A DNA stretch of 64,000 bases from an uncultured Kordia sp. (GCF_947489565.1 NZ_CANLEA010000012.1:62001-126000); one strand, 5' to 3'; shown: positions 9,576 through 17,258, counted from the stretch's first letter. Program-made: numbers and translations. The notes: generated by a model not told the origin, from the letters alone.

Positions 9576-10211
9576 ATGCAAAGACATCTTGAAACTACTG
9601 TACAGAAGAAACAGCTTTCTGCGGCACATAGTGTTCCTAAAAAAGGAACTACAAAGCCTGTTTTTCAGTTGGTAGATAATAGAGCATCTTCCATCGTTCA
9701 GAAAAAATTATATCAACAAAAATATAACAATCAAATTGTTCAACGACAAGTAGTTCAATTGGTCAGAGGTCCTAAATATGGAGATTCTGCAAAATTGGCA
9801 AGAGAACGTTTTAAAAGAGGTGGCGGAAAAAGAATAAAAGGAGTTGCCTTTAAAAGATGGAAACGCGGACGAGAAGCACAACATTTAATTCCGGCACAAG
9901 TATGTAGAGATTACGGAATCCCTAAAGCTTGGGCAAATAGCGCTGTGAATGGAATGATGCTACCTTCTGGAAGACGCAGAACGAACCATTTACGTTTAAA
10001 ACATTTGGATAAAGGAAAAATGCATCATATAAAAGGTGGTGGAAGTCATCCAAATTATAATAAGTATGCTTTTAAGCTTGCAAGACAATACAAATGGAGA
10101 AAAGGGAAAGTAACCAGAGCACAGTTTGACAGACTTACAGGTGTTTTAAGGAAACAGAATAGACCCAAAAGATCTGGTGCTGCAAGTGGATTTATTGATG
10201 ATTTAAGATAA
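9576..10211 (+). CDS. Putative toxin: eCIS-type N-terminal leader plus AHH/HNH-like nuclease domain
   Basis: The 211-aa protein is very basic. Residues about 28-65 read PVFQLVDNRASSIVQKKL, then NNQIVQRQVVQLVRG. The FQLVDNR / VQKKL / VVQL pattern is what I know from the N-termini of cargo and DUF4157 proteins linked to extracellular contractile injection systems. Residues about 98-170 look like an AHH-type His-Me finger nuclease. QHLIP has His103, NGMMLP lies at 125-130, H138 and H143 follow, and GSHPNYNKY has His157 and Tyr161. There is no signal peptide. No immunity gene is evident on either side. The M15 peptidase gene begins 80 bases downstream. Both domain calls are by eye; the combination supports an injected DNA- or RNA-degrading effector. 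Confidence 0.65.
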   Translation: MQRHLETTVQKKQLSAAHSVPKKGTTKPVFQLVDNRASSIVQKKLYQQKYNNQIVQRQVVQLVRGPKYGDSAKLARERFKRGGGKRIKGVAFKRWKRGREAQHLIPAQVCRDYGIPKAWANSAVNGMMLPSGRRRTNHLRLKHLDKGKMHHIKGGGSHPNYNKYAFKLARQYKWRKGKVTRAQFDRLTGVLRKQNRPKRSGAASGFIDDLR

Positions 10212-10290
10212 TTAATAAACTCCGTGTTTTCCCCCTTTTCCGCTCTGCTTAATTTTTAGTACTTTGTTATCACGAAAAAAAGCTATTACC

Positions 10291-11370
10291 ATGGAATGTT
10301 CAAATTTGCTCGAAGCAGCGTTAAAAAAAGGAAATATCAATCAGTCCTTATTTAGAGGATCAAACGATAAAGTTTTAATCACTGATTTGCAACGAACGCT
10401 TTTCGAATTGGGTTTTCGAAAAGAGTTGAAATGGGATAATTACCAAGCCGACGGTGATTATGGAAGAGCTACTACCGCAGCTGTAGCCGCTTTTGCGAAA
10501 AGAAACGGACATCATAGTCAAGGAGATGCTGTTACGGATGATTTGGCAAAGTTGATATTACAACGACACGATTTTCTACCTGAAATGTACGTATTGTGGC
10601 AAATACATACTTCCGATTTGCGTACTAAAAAATATATTTCTAAAGGAACGAAGATGAGCATTACCGCAATTCAAGTATTTCTAAATACAGAAGGTTATGG
10701 AGAACAATTGAATTTTGCAAAGTTTGGTGCCGATGGTTTTTACGGAAATAGCACGCGAAACGCTGTGATGAAATATGCAAGCGATCATGGAATTCAATCG
10801 GATGGCGATTTGTTAACACGACCATTAATCAATCAGTTTTTAAAAGATATTAATCAATATTACGGAAGTAAATGGAGTGATTTGGCTTCTAAAAATTTAC
10901 CGAACAAAAAATCGCCTTTAGTACTGTTTGAAGCTTCTAATTTTTCTGGAAAACCTTGCAGAGCAGATGTACAGTTTGTACCAGCACTCGAAAAAATTAA
11001 TGGTTACGCAAAGCAAGCCAATGTTTTTGTATACATAACAAGTTCATTCAGAACTACGACCAATGTGCATGGTGCCATTGTAAAGCCCGCTACGTTTTCA
11101 AACCATTTGGCAGGACACGGAATTGATATGAATTTACAATATGGAAATGGAAAATGGGCCAATTCTAAAGTATTGACAAAATATCCAAACGTTGACGATC
11201 CGGTAAAATACTTTTTAAGCTTAATCATTGACGATCCGGAATTGCGTTGGGGCGGAAATTTCAACACGAAAGATCCTGTTCATATTGACGATCATTTAAA
11301 CAAAGATCGAGCTGCCTGGAGAAAACGCTATCAAGCTATGCAAGAAGCTGTACAATTAGGAAAAGGATAA
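10291..11370 (+). CDS. Two peptidoglycan-binding domains plus M15 (VanY/endolysin-like) peptidase
   Basis: ATG 10291 is preferred; an in-frame TTG lies 27 bases upstream at 10264. Of 359 residues, about 25-92 and 118-187 are two PG_binding_1-like helical domains (ADGDYGRATTAAVAAF and ADGFYGNSTRNAVMKY). About 210-350 is an M15 peptidase: SSFRT at 251-255, NHLAGHGID at 271-279 giving His272 and Asp279 of the HxxGxxxD motif, and DPVHIDDH with His331. This family cleaves D-Ala or L-Ala-D-Glu bonds in the cell wall. There is no signal peptide, so export would need lysis, a holin or an injection machine. It follows the putative toxin gene and may be functionally tied to it. Confidence 0.85.
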   Translation: MECSNLLEAALKKGNINQSLFRGSNDKVLITDLQRTLFELGFRKELKWDNYQADGDYGRATTAAVAAFAKRNGHHSQGDAVTDDLAKLILQRHDFLPEMYVLWQIHTSDLRTKKYISKGTKMSITAIQVFLNTEGYGEQLNFAKFGADGFYGNSTRNAVMKYASDHGIQSDGDLLTRPLINQFLKDINQYYGSKWSDLASKNLPNKKSPLVLFEASNFSGKPCRADVQFVPALEKINGYAKQANVFVYITSSFRTTTNVHGAIVKPATFSNHLAGHGIDMNLQYGNGKWANSKVLTKYPNVDDPVKYFLSLIIDDPELRWGGNFNTKDPVHIDDHLNKDRAAWRKRYQAMQEAVQLGKG

Positions 11371-11398
11371 ATACTATTTCTACAGAAAAAGTACAATT

Positions 11399-11421
11399 AA
11401 AAAAAGCGAACCTAAGTCCGC
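11399..11421 (-). terminator. Terminator of the small peptide gene at 11451-11624
   Basis: On the minus strand a 6-bp stem (GCGGAC / GTTCGC, one G-T pair) with a 4-nt loop is followed by seven Ts. It has the same architecture as the terminator at 43808-43830. Confidence 0.6.
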
Positions 11422-11450
11422 TGCATGCAATGTTTGATGATGGAACATAT

Positions 11451-11624
11451 TTACAATCTGACAGGTAAACACATACCATCTGGATTTGTCATATAATCGC
11501 AATAATAAGTTGGTGTAAATTCACATGGACTCAGTCCTGTTTGATTTGAACTTCCTTTGACATCATTAAAATTAGAAATGGATCTTTTGTTTAATTTTAA
11601 TGACTTTAAATTCTTTTTTTTCAT
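11451..11624 (-). CDS. Short peptide precursor with GG-type (class I lanthipeptide-like) leader
   Basis: This 57-codon gene starts at ATG 11624, followed by eight As and G (MKKKNLKSLKLNKRSISNFN). The leader matches the other GG-leader precursors in the window in its KKKNL-x-SL-x-LNK-x-SIS core, but ends KGS instead of GG. The presumed core is short, with Cys residues at SPCEF, YYCDY and GMCLP. In NCBI-style annotation such Bacteroidota peptides are called class I lanthipeptides or natural-product precursors. No modifying enzyme is nearby, so whether it is processed is unknown. It is transcribed on its own with a hairpin after it. Confidence 0.7.
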   Translation of the reverse strand: MKKKNLKSLKLNKRSISNFNDVKGSSNQTGLSPCEFTPTYYCDYMTNPDGMCLPVRL

Positions 11625-11771
11625 GGTTATAAGTTTTTAATTCATATACCTAAAGATAAAAAATTAAAGAATGCATTACCATCCAAAAAACTCAATAACA
11701 ACGTGTTAAACTCTATAACATAGTTGAACTATAGATATATTTGGAAGTAGTTTTGGTGATAATTTTAAAGT

Positions 11772-12275
11772 TTATTCTTCTTTCACATATAAACCATCAA
11801 ATACCGTTTTCCATGTTTTTTGATCTCCGGAAGTTTCCCAATGCTGGCGTACAGAACCATTTTCGTTCAATGTCCACGTAACTCTGTTTACATATTTTTG
11901 CCCTTTTGGAGATAGTACTTCATCACTAATTAAAATCATTTGGTTTCCTACTCTATTTCCTTTTAGATGCAAATTGCCTCCTTGATTGTCGATCCAGATT
12001 TGTTCCCATTGCTTTTTTTGAGCGTTGTAGAAATTATAACTCGTTCCTGTGTAATTAGATTTAGCACTTGTCCAATTTTCACGCAATACACAGTTGTCTT
12101 CTATTTTTGTGATGGTATTTTTTCCTGCAAATGTACCATCTGCATTGGTGACTTTCCATGTTCCTATCCAAAAGTCAAAAGCTTGATGATTTTCAGTACA
12201 ACACGCGCATTTGCTTTGTTGAGCGGTTACTGTATAAGAGAATAATGCAATACAAATGATGAGTATTTTTTTCAT
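11772..12275 (-). CDS. Secreted DUF1579-like / lipocalin-like protein
   Basis: The 167-aa product has a Sec signal peptide (MKKILIICIALFSYTVTAQ, cleavage near residue 19) and then a CACC cluster at about 23-26. The mature part begins FDFWIGTWKVTN, the opening strand typical of lipocalin/DUF1579-like small barrels, and continues with regular strands (NYTGTSYNFYN, WEQIWIDNQGG, RQHWETSGD). It probably binds a small hydrophobic ligand in the periplasm or on the cell surface, which is inferred from fold only. It is a single gene; the intergenic region upstream holds a divergent promoter and a candidate small RNA. Confidence 0.75.
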   Translation of the reverse strand: MKKILIICIALFSYTVTAQQSKCACCTENHQAFDFWIGTWKVTNADGTFAGKNTITKIEDNCVLRENWTSAKSNYTGTSYNFYNAQKKQWEQIWIDNQGGNLHLKGNRVGNQMILISDEVLSPKGQKYVNRVTWTLNENGSVRQHWETSGDQKTWKTVFDGLYVKEE

Positions 12276-12438
12276 AATAGAGGGAATTGATTTGTACTAT
12301 TGAAGATACCATAAATTTTGATGATTTTATAAAAAAACATTTTTTCAACTGATAATCAATTGGTAAACTTTTACAATTCTTAACATTTTTTAATCAATTT
12401 CTAATATTCTCTTAACATACAAGTCTAGGTTTTCCACT

Positions 12439-12446
12439 TATATTTG
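12439..12446 (+). promoter_or_regulatory. Bacteroidota promoter (TATATTTG) for a candidate small RNA
   Basis: A perfect TAnnTTTG element points rightwards, away from the DUF1579-like gene. No open frame follows on the plus strand before the hairpin at 12496-12524. No clear -33 TTTG was found. Confidence 0.6.
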
Positions 12447-12451
12447 CAGTG

Positions 12452-12525
12452 TTGTAATAATCTACTACAACATTTTTGGGTTAGTTAAAAAATAGAAAAT
12501 CGGGTTTCATTGCCCGATTTTTTTA
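12452..12525 (+). ncRNA. Candidate small RNA of about 70 nt
   Basis: Transcription from the TATATTTG element would start near 12452. The RNA would begin with a hairpin (GTTGTA / TACAAC at 12451-12471), continue with an A/T-rich single-stranded stretch and end in a strong hairpin with a T-run (AAAATCGGG / CCCGATTTT). It contains no plausible coding frame. Its family is not recognised. The terminator also serves the convergent substrate-binding-protein gene. Inferred from promoter plus terminator only. Confidence 0.5.
12496..12524. terminator. Bidirectional terminator
   Basis: A 9-bp stem (AAAATCGGG / CCCGATTTT) with an 8-nt loop has A/T-runs on both sides. It can end both the candidate small RNA (plus) and the substrate-binding-protein gene (minus, stop at 12523). 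Confidence 0.8.
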
Positions 12526-13317
12526 TTGCAATCTTTTGTGAAGTAGCTTGAAATAATCAAAAGCTTTGGCTAGCCGCGAACCATACCAACTAAAATATTC
12601 ACCATCTACAAATACTGTTTTTGCATGATGTGTACATCTTCCAATTTCAAACGCATGTTCTTCTTTAAACGGATAGGGTTCAGAAGATAACATGACAATA
12701 TCTGGATCGCCTTGCAAACGTATTTTTTTTAGTTCTACTTCTGGATATCTTCCGTGCGATTCGTAAATGTTTTCAAACTTGCACAGTTTTAGCAAGTAAT
12801 TGATAAATGTATCCTGTCCAGCAACCATCCACGGTTTACGCCAGATAAAGTATGCTACTTTTTGCACAGGAATGTCCTGTACAAAATGCTGAAAATCTTT
12901 TAAATGATATTCAATTTTATCATTGATTTTTGAAGCTTCTGTATTGCATTTAAACATTGTTCCGTATTGTGTAATCATTTCCAACGATTCGGAAATGTTT
13001 TTTACGTCTGAAACATGTACAGGAAATAACGCTTCTAATTGAGTTACAATTTCTTTTGTGTTTTCTTCTTTGTTACAAAGAATGATGTCTGGCTGCAGTT
13101 CTTTTATTTTATCAATTTTGATGTTCTTTGTACCGCCGACAATCGTTTTGGTACTTTTTAAGTGATACGGATGCACACAAAACTTTGTAATACCTACAAT
13201 GCTATCTTCCAAACCTAAATCATACAACAACTCCGTTTGCGATGGCACCAACGAAATGATTCGTTTTGGTGTTTTTTCTAACGTAAATTGTCGTTGCATT
13301 TGGTCTGTAAATTCCAT
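12523..13317 (-). CDS. BtuF-like periplasmic-binding-protein-fold protein (no signal peptide)
   Basis: The start is set at ATG 13317 (MEFTDQMQRQF). The frame runs further upstream, but that part would overlap pyrF and is not protein-like. At 264 aa it has the TroA/BtuF fold of cobalamin/siderophore-type ABC substrate-binding proteins: KRIISLVPSQTELLYDLG at the N-terminus, PDIILCNKEEN near 95, WRKPWMVAGQDTFI near 160 and LSSEPYPFKEEH near 210. No signal peptide or lipobox is present, as in the cytosolic helical-backbone relatives common in Bacteroidota. No permease or ATPase genes are nearby. It starts 14 bases after pyrF, so it is probably in the same transcript. The ligand is unknown. Confidence 0.8.
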   Translation of the reverse strand: MEFTDQMQRQFTLEKTPKRIISLVPSQTELLYDLGLEDSIVGITKFCVHPYHLKSTKTIVGGTKNIKIDKIKELQPDIILCNKEENTKEIVTQLEALFPVHVSDVKNISESLEMITQYGTMFKCNTEASKINDKIEYHLKDFQHFVQDIPVQKVAYFIWRKPWMVAGQDTFINYLLKLCKFENIYESHGRYPEVELKKIRLQGDPDIVMLSSEPYPFKEEHAFEIGRCTHHAKTVFVDGEYFSWYGSRLAKAFDYFKLLHKRLQ

Positions 13318-13331
13318 CAAGCTAAAATGAT

Positions 13332-14147
13332 TTAGGAATTTAAAATTGTTTCCATTTGCGATTGTAATTCTTGTGCTTTGTTCGCTGCTGCTGAAGCAAA
13401 ATCGTCTCCGTTGGAAGCATATATAATTCCGCGAGAAGAATTGATTAAAAGTCCAACGTTTTCTGTCATTCCATATTTGCAAACTTCTTGTAAATTCCCG
13501 CCTTGAGCGCCCACACCAGGAACTAATAAAAAGCTTTCTGGAATAATTTCACGAATTTCTCCTAAAAATGAAGCTTTGGTTGCACCAACCACATACATTA
13601 AGTTTTTACTATTTTCCCACGTTTTAGAAATCTCTAATACATGTTTGTAAACTTCTTTGTCATCTATCATTTTTGTTTGAAAATCAAATGCACCTTGATT
13701 TGAAGTCAATGCCAATAGAATGGTATGCTTACCTTCAAAAGCTAGAAAAGGTTCTACAGAATCTTTCCCCATATATGGCGCTATTGTAATGGAATCGAAT
13801 GCCAAGTCTTCAAAAAAGGCTTTCGCATACATGTTTGAAGTATTTCCAATATCTCCACGTTTTGCATCGGCAATGGTGAAAATTTCTGGATGATTTGTAT
13901 TTAGATACTGAATTGTTTTTTCCAACGCTTTCCAACCTTTGATTCCGTAAGCTTCATAAAACGCTATATTTGGTTTGTATGCTACTGCTAAATGGTGCGT
14001 TGCGTCAATAATTGCTTTGTTAAATTCAAAAATCGGATCGTCTGTTTCCAATAAGAATGCTGGAATCTTCTCTAAATCTACATCCAATCCAATGCATAAA
14101 AACGATTTCTTTTTGTGAATTTCTGCAATTAGTTGTGTTGTTGTCAT
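13332..14147 (-). CDS. pyrF: Orotidine 5'-phosphate decarboxylase
   Basis: The 271-aa enzyme converts OMP to UMP, the last step of de novo pyrimidine synthesis, in the cytosol. [14 protein letters not shown] at the N-terminus and [20 protein letters not shown] near 87-106 carry the catalytic Lys/Asp set. [12 protein letters not shown] near 210 is the phosphate loop. Length and motifs fit the longer type-2 PyrF subfamily. It heads a likely two-gene unit with the BtuF-like gene. Confidence 0.95.
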   Translation of the reverse strand: MTTTQLIAEIHKKKSFLCIGLDVDLEKIPAFLLETDDPIFEFNKAIIDATHHLAVAYKPNIAFYEAYGIKGWKALEKTIQYLNTNHPEIFTIADAKRGDIGNTSNMYAKAFFEDLAFDSITIAPYMGKDSVEPFLAFEGKHTILLALTSNQGAFDFQTKMIDDKEVYKHVLEISKTWENSKNLMYVVGATKASFLGEIREIIPESFLLVPGVGAQGGNLQEVCKYGMTENVGLLINSSRGIIYASNGDDFASAAANKAQELQSQMETILNS

Positions 14148-14166
14148 TTTTTGGTGTTGGGTTTTG

Positions 14167-14188
14167 GGTCTTGGGTTTTAGGCTTTGG
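14167..14188. repeat. Left inverted repeat flanking the four-helix-bundle gene
   Basis: GGTCTTGGGTTTTAGGCTTT plus GG matches the complement of 14621-14642 at 18 of 22 positions by eye. It lies in a wider GGGTTTTGGGTCTTGGG low-complexity run (14152-14200) and overlaps the 3' end of the gene. Confidence 0.6.
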
Positions 14189-14552
14189 ATATTTGGGTTC
14201 TTGCGTACTTTGTCAAAGCATTAATTCTTTTTTGTAAAATATTAATCTTTTCTATAATTGACTCTCCTTCATCCTTAGTAAAATAACCAAGTTCTATACA
14301 TATAATAATTTGTGTTTCTACTTCAAAAGAAGATCCTAAGCTTATTTTTAAAAACCTAATAAATTCTTTCTGTGAGTCTTTTGCACAACCTTCTGCTATA
14401 TTAGAAGGAATTGATATTACAGCTCTTGAAAGTTGCGAATACAAACCAAACTTTTCAGTATTTGGCAACTTTTTTATTAATTTGTAAACTATTGTTACTA
14501 CCTCAATAGCATCATTCCATATTTCTAGTTTTCGAAAATTTCTAATAATAAT
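14178..14552 (-). CDS. Four-helix-bundle protein (23S rRNA intervening-sequence protein family), without an ATG start
   Basis: The protein-like frame covers 124 codons. It begins after a stop with three ATT codons and then reads RNFRKLEIWNDAIEVV, the usual N-terminus of this family, and continues with LSRAVISIPSNIAEG, the family signature. A TTG at 14468 could start a 96-aa form, but that would drop helix 1. So either ATT is used or the start codon has been lost, making this a decaying copy. The family folds as a pentameric four-helix bundle and includes Avd of diversity-generating retroelements; the role of stand-alone copies is unclear. It lies between pyrF and prfA and is bounded by inverted repeats, suggesting an inserted cassette. 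Confidence 0.65.
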   Translation of the reverse strand: MIIRNFRKLEIWNDAIEVVTIVYKLIKKLPNTEKFGLYSQLSRAVISIPSNIAEGCAKDSQKEFIRFLKISLGSSFEVETQIIICIELGYFTKDEGESIIEKINILQKRINALTKYARTQISKA

Positions 14553-14620
14553 TTAAATATTAGAGCATTTCGAGGGTATTTTCTACAAATTCAAGTATAC
14601 GATAGGTTTTCATCTAAAGG

Positions 14621-14642
14621 CCAAGACCTAAAATCTAAGACC
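14621..14642. repeat. Right inverted repeat flanking the four-helix-bundle gene
   Basis: CCAAGACCTAAAATCTAAGA plus CC is the partner of 14167-14188. It continues into CTAAGACCAAAA, so the right side also has tandem CTAAGACC units. Confidence 0.6.
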
Positions 14643-14668
14643 TAAGACCAAAAAAACTAACAACTATA

Positions 14669-15742
14669 TCAAAGTTCACTTGACTCCTTGAGTTTCTGCG
14701 TGTTCTCTACAAGCATCAATTCGTCCAAGATCTTTTGGATGTCTCCGTTGATAATGTTTGATAAATCGTATAATGTTAATCCAATTCTGTGATCGGTTAC
14801 ACGTCCTTGCGGGTAGTTATATGTTCTAATTTTAGCACTTCTGTCTCCTGAAGAAACCATGCTTTTACGACGTGCAGAATCGGCAGCTAACTTTTTCTCC
14901 AATTCCTTTTCGTATAAACGAGAACGCAATACTTTTAAGGCCTTTTCTAAGTTTTTGTGTGACGATTTTTGATCTTGACAACTTACTACCAATCCTGATG
15001 GTCCGTGATGTAAACGAATTGCAGAATACGTTGTATTAACCGATTGTCCTCCTGGACCTGTAGATGTGGTACGTTCAATACGAACATCGTTCATATCTAA
15101 TTCTACATCAAATTCTTCGGCTTCTGGCAATACCATTACGGTAGCTGCACTTGTGTGTACACGACCTTGAGTTTCCGTTTGTGGTACACGTTGTACACGA
15201 TGTACACCAGCTTCAAACTTCATAGTTCCGTAAACATCTTCACCAGATACTTCAAAAATAATTTCTTTAAATCCACCTGAAGTTCCTTCGCTATAATCTA
15301 CAACACTTACATTCCAGCCGCGACCTTCACAGTATTTTGTATACATACGGTGTAAATCTCCTGCAAAAATACTAGCTTCATCTCCACCAGTTCCGGCACG
15401 AACTTCAACAACGACATTCTTACTATCTTCAGGGTCTTTCGGAATTAATAAGAATTTGATTTCTTCTTCTAGTATTGGCAAAGCTTCTTTCGCTTCATCC
15501 AATTGCATTTTAGCCATTTCTACCATTTCAGCATCACTTCCATCTGAAATAATTTCTTCTGCCTCAGCAATATTATCTACAAGTTCTTTGTATACTTCTC
15601 TTTTTTCAACAAGTATCTTAAGATCTTTATATTCTTTGTTTAGTTGTACGTATCTTTTTTGATCAGAAATAATGTCTGGTTGAATGATTAAATCATTCAC
15701 CTCATCAAAACGCTGCTTTACTATTTGTAACTTTTCTAACAT
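14669..15742 (-). CDS. prfA: Peptide chain release factor 1
   Basis: The 357-aa RF1 recognises UAA and UAG and releases the nascent chain at the ribosomal A-site. Seen: the [12 protein letters not shown]-type segment at 116-126, the PxT codon-recognition motif (PQT at 187-189) and the catalytic GGQ at 231-233 (GPGGQSVN). The usual C-terminal coiled region ends the protein. Full length for the family. A TAAATTTG promoter element lies 23 bases upstream of the start. Confidence 0.96.
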   Translation of the reverse strand: MLEKLQIVKQRFDEVNDLIIQPDIISDQKRYVQLNKEYKDLKILVEKREVYKELVDNIAEAEEIISDGSDAEMVEMAKMQLDEAKEALPILEEEIKFLLIPKDPEDSKNVVVEVRAGTGGDEASIFAGDLHRMYTKYCEGRGWNVSVVDYSEGTSGGFKEIIFEVSGEDVYGTMKFEAGVHRVQRVPQTETQGRVHTSAATVMVLPEAEEFDVELDMNDVRIERTTSTGPGGQSVNTTYSAIRLHHGPSGLVVSCQDQKSSHKNLEKALKVLRSRLYEKELEKKLAADSARRKSMVSSGDRSAKIRTYNYPQGRVTDHRIGLTLYDLSNIINGDIQKILDELMLVENTQKLKESSEL

Positions 15743-15764
15743 GTAACTTCTCTTTTCAGGTTTG

Positions 15765-15772
15765 CAAATTTA
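15765..15772 (-). promoter_or_regulatory. Bacteroidota -7 element (TAAATTTG) of prfA
   Basis: A TAnnTTTG match on the minus strand lies 23 bases before ATG 15742. The remaining gap (15773-16000) has no gene or structure that I can see. Confidence 0.65.
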
Positions 15773-16000
15773 CAATTTTTATTGATTGTTTGTAGTTTTC
15801 TCCTAGACTTCTAAAACATGTATACGAATGTATCAAATTTCTGTTTATTTATACAGACTTATCTTACTTCGAAATTAATGCTCCAAAAACATATGATTGT
15901 AAAACACCAGAACCTGCATTCTGAATCAAAAAAAAACACATAACTACTTAATTTCCAACAGAAAGTAATACTATATTCTTTCTAGCAAACATTACCATTT

Positions 16001-16071
16001 TTACGGAATTTCCATCGAAAAAGTTTACAGTTTCTTAGTAGTTTTATAGTTTAACTAAAAACTTATATATC
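16001..16071 (+). repeat. Upstream region duplicated in front of two peptide genes
   Basis: TTACGGAATTTCCATCGA through ACTTATATATC just before ATG 16072 recurs, with changes, at 16467-16538 before the next peptide gene. The duplication therefore covered promoter and gene. The second copy has a TATTTTTG element at 16505-16512; the first has a weaker TAGTTTTA there. Confidence 0.6.
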
Positions 16072-16380
16072 ATGAAAAAAAAGAAAGTAAATTTGAAACA
16101 ACTAGCTTTAAAAAAGTCTAGAGTAGCTTCTTTAGAGTCAAACAGTGTTACTGGAGGATTCATATCATGGACAGGGACAGCAGAACCATGTTTTTCTGAT
16201 TATGGTTGTGGAACAATTTTTGGGTGTAACCAAACAAATGCTTGTCCAACAGCAGGTTGCCCACCACAAACGCAAAATTGTCCAACAAATGGTTGTCCAC
16301 CAGCGACACAAAATTGTCCACCAGCAACACTTTTATGTAATTCTCACTCAGTATGTCCTCCAGGAGTATATTGTTACTAG
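16072..16380 (+). CDS. Cys-rich GG-leader peptide precursor (copy 1)
   Basis: This 102-aa precursor has leader KKKKVNLKQLALKKSRVASL ending in TGG at 26-28. The remainder is low-complexity and rich in Cys, Pro, Thr and Asn, with repeats of the form CPxxGCPPxTQNCP and a final CPPGVYCY. The leader shape (basic start, Leu-rich middle, GG end) fits Bacteroidota natural-product/lanthipeptide-type precursors; the core is long for a lanthipeptide. It is the first of three such genes in tandem. No LanB, LanC, radical SAM or peptidase-transporter gene is nearby. Maturation and function are unknown. Confidence 0.75.
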   Translation: MKKKKVNLKQLALKKSRVASLESNSVTGGFISWTGTAEPCFSDYGCGTIFGCNQTNACPTAGCPPQTQNCPTNGCPPATQNCPPATLLCNSHSVCPPGVYCY

Positions 16381-16406
16381 ACCTTTTTTACATAAAAATA
16401 CAAACG

Positions 16407-16436
16407 AAAGCTTTCAGAAATTCTGGAAGCTTTTTT
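16407..16436 (+). terminator. Terminator after peptide copy 1
   Basis: An 11-bp stem (AAAGCTTTCAG / CTGGAAGCTTT, one G-T pair) with a 5-nt loop is followed by a T-run. Confidence 0.7.
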
Positions 16437-16538
16437 GTTTAATATTGTTTTGAGAACCTACTTTTATTACGGACTTGCCATCGATGAAACCTATAACTTC
16501 TTATTATTTTTGTGTCGTTAACCACAAACTTATATATC

Positions 16539-16850
16539 ATGAAAAAAAAGCAAGTAAATTTAAGACAATTGGCTTTAAAAAAGTCTAGAGTAGCTTCTTT
16601 AGAATCGGACAATTTAACAGGAGGAACTAGTGGATGGACAACTGGTGGATTCCAGTCTTGGACAGGAACTGCAGAACCATGTTTTACTGATTTTGGCTGT
16701 AACCCAACTAATGGATGTATCACAGTAAATTGCCCTCCACAAACACAAAATTGTCCAACAAACGGATGTCCTCCTCCAACAAATGGATGTGGATCTAATA
16801 TTGGGTGTAATTCAGATTCTGTTTGCCCTCCAGGGATTCAGTGCTACTAA
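16539..16850 (+). CDS. Cys-rich GG-leader peptide precursor (copy 2)
   Basis: The start is ATG 16539, directly after TTATATATC as in copy 1; the frame is open upstream from 16512 but that part is not conserved. The 103-aa product shares nearly all of the leader with copy 1 (VNLRQLALKKSRVASLES) and the blocks WTGTAEPCF, CPPQTQNCPTNGCPP and SVCPPGIQCY. Between leader and block one it has an inserted TSGWTTGGFQS. It is clearly a recent tandem duplicate with an altered core, carrying its own promoter and terminator. The core is Cys-, Asn- and Pro-rich. Confidence 0.75.
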   Translation: MKKKQVNLRQLALKKSRVASLESDNLTGGTSGWTTGGFQSWTGTAEPCFTDFGCNPTNGCITVNCPPQTQNCPTNGCPPPTNGCGSNIGCNSDSVCPPGIQCY

Positions 16851-16875
16851 GCATACAATTTTTAACAACATTTTT

Positions 16876-16906
16876 AAAGGCTTTCAGGTATCTGAGAGCC
16901 TTTTTT
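16876..16906 (+). terminator. Terminator after peptide copy 2
   Basis: A 12-bp stem (AAAGGCTTTCAG / CTGAGAGCCTTT) with a GTAT loop is followed by a T-run. Confidence 0.75.
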
Positions 16907-17015
16907 ATACCAACTATTTTCATTTTTATACCATCTATACAGTAATGTTTTGATTTCTTTATTTAGCTGTTACATTTTGCTAGTTTTGAGAAGTATTCAA
17001 CTTAAAATTATAATC

Positions 17016-17237
17016 ATGAAAAAACAAAAAGTATCATTGAAAAAGCTTCAACTTTCTAAGTCAAAAGTTTCTCAATTAAACACAAATGACATTGTTGGTG
17101 GCGGCACTAATTTTTGCGTCACAGTTTTTGCTTGTTATGACACATTTGATTGCGTTTTACCAACTTTTGACTGTGATTCTTTCACATGCATAACAGTAGC
17201 TTGTCAATCGACTGCATGTCCAACATTTGTATGCTAA
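17016..17237 (+). CDS. Cys-periodic GG-leader peptide precursor
   Basis: ATG 17016 gives 73 aa; the longer frame from 16950 adds a hydrophobic stretch absent from its relatives. The leader KKQKVSLKKLQLSKSKVSQL ends in VGGG. The 43-residue core carries eight Cys at steps of 6, 6, 7, 5, 5, 5 and 5, ending in Cys, with Thr, Phe, Val and Asp between and almost no basic residues. Such regularity suggests a core made for thioether or disulfide cross-links, but no modifying enzyme is in the window. It is third in the tandem and more diverged than the other two. Confidence 0.75.
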   Translation: MKKQKVSLKKLQLSKSKVSQLNTNDIVGGGTNFCVTVFACYDTFDCVLPTFDCDSFTCITVACQSTACPTFVC

Positions 17238-17258
17238 GAGCTTTTTTTACAGATTAAA

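Noticed and set aside
9576-10211. Ribosomal or histone-like basic protein
   Set aside because: The basic composition suggested this, but the ordered QHLIP/NG/SHPNY motifs and the FQLVDNR leader fit a toxin better.
13318-13482. N-terminal extension of the BtuF-like gene
   Set aside because: It would overlap pyrF, and the 55 extra residues are rich in Arg and Phe and are not family-like; ATG 13317 fits better.
16950-17015. Hydrophobic extension before the peptide gene at 17016
   Set aside because: It looks like a signal segment, but relatives start directly at MKK and there is no supporting start context.
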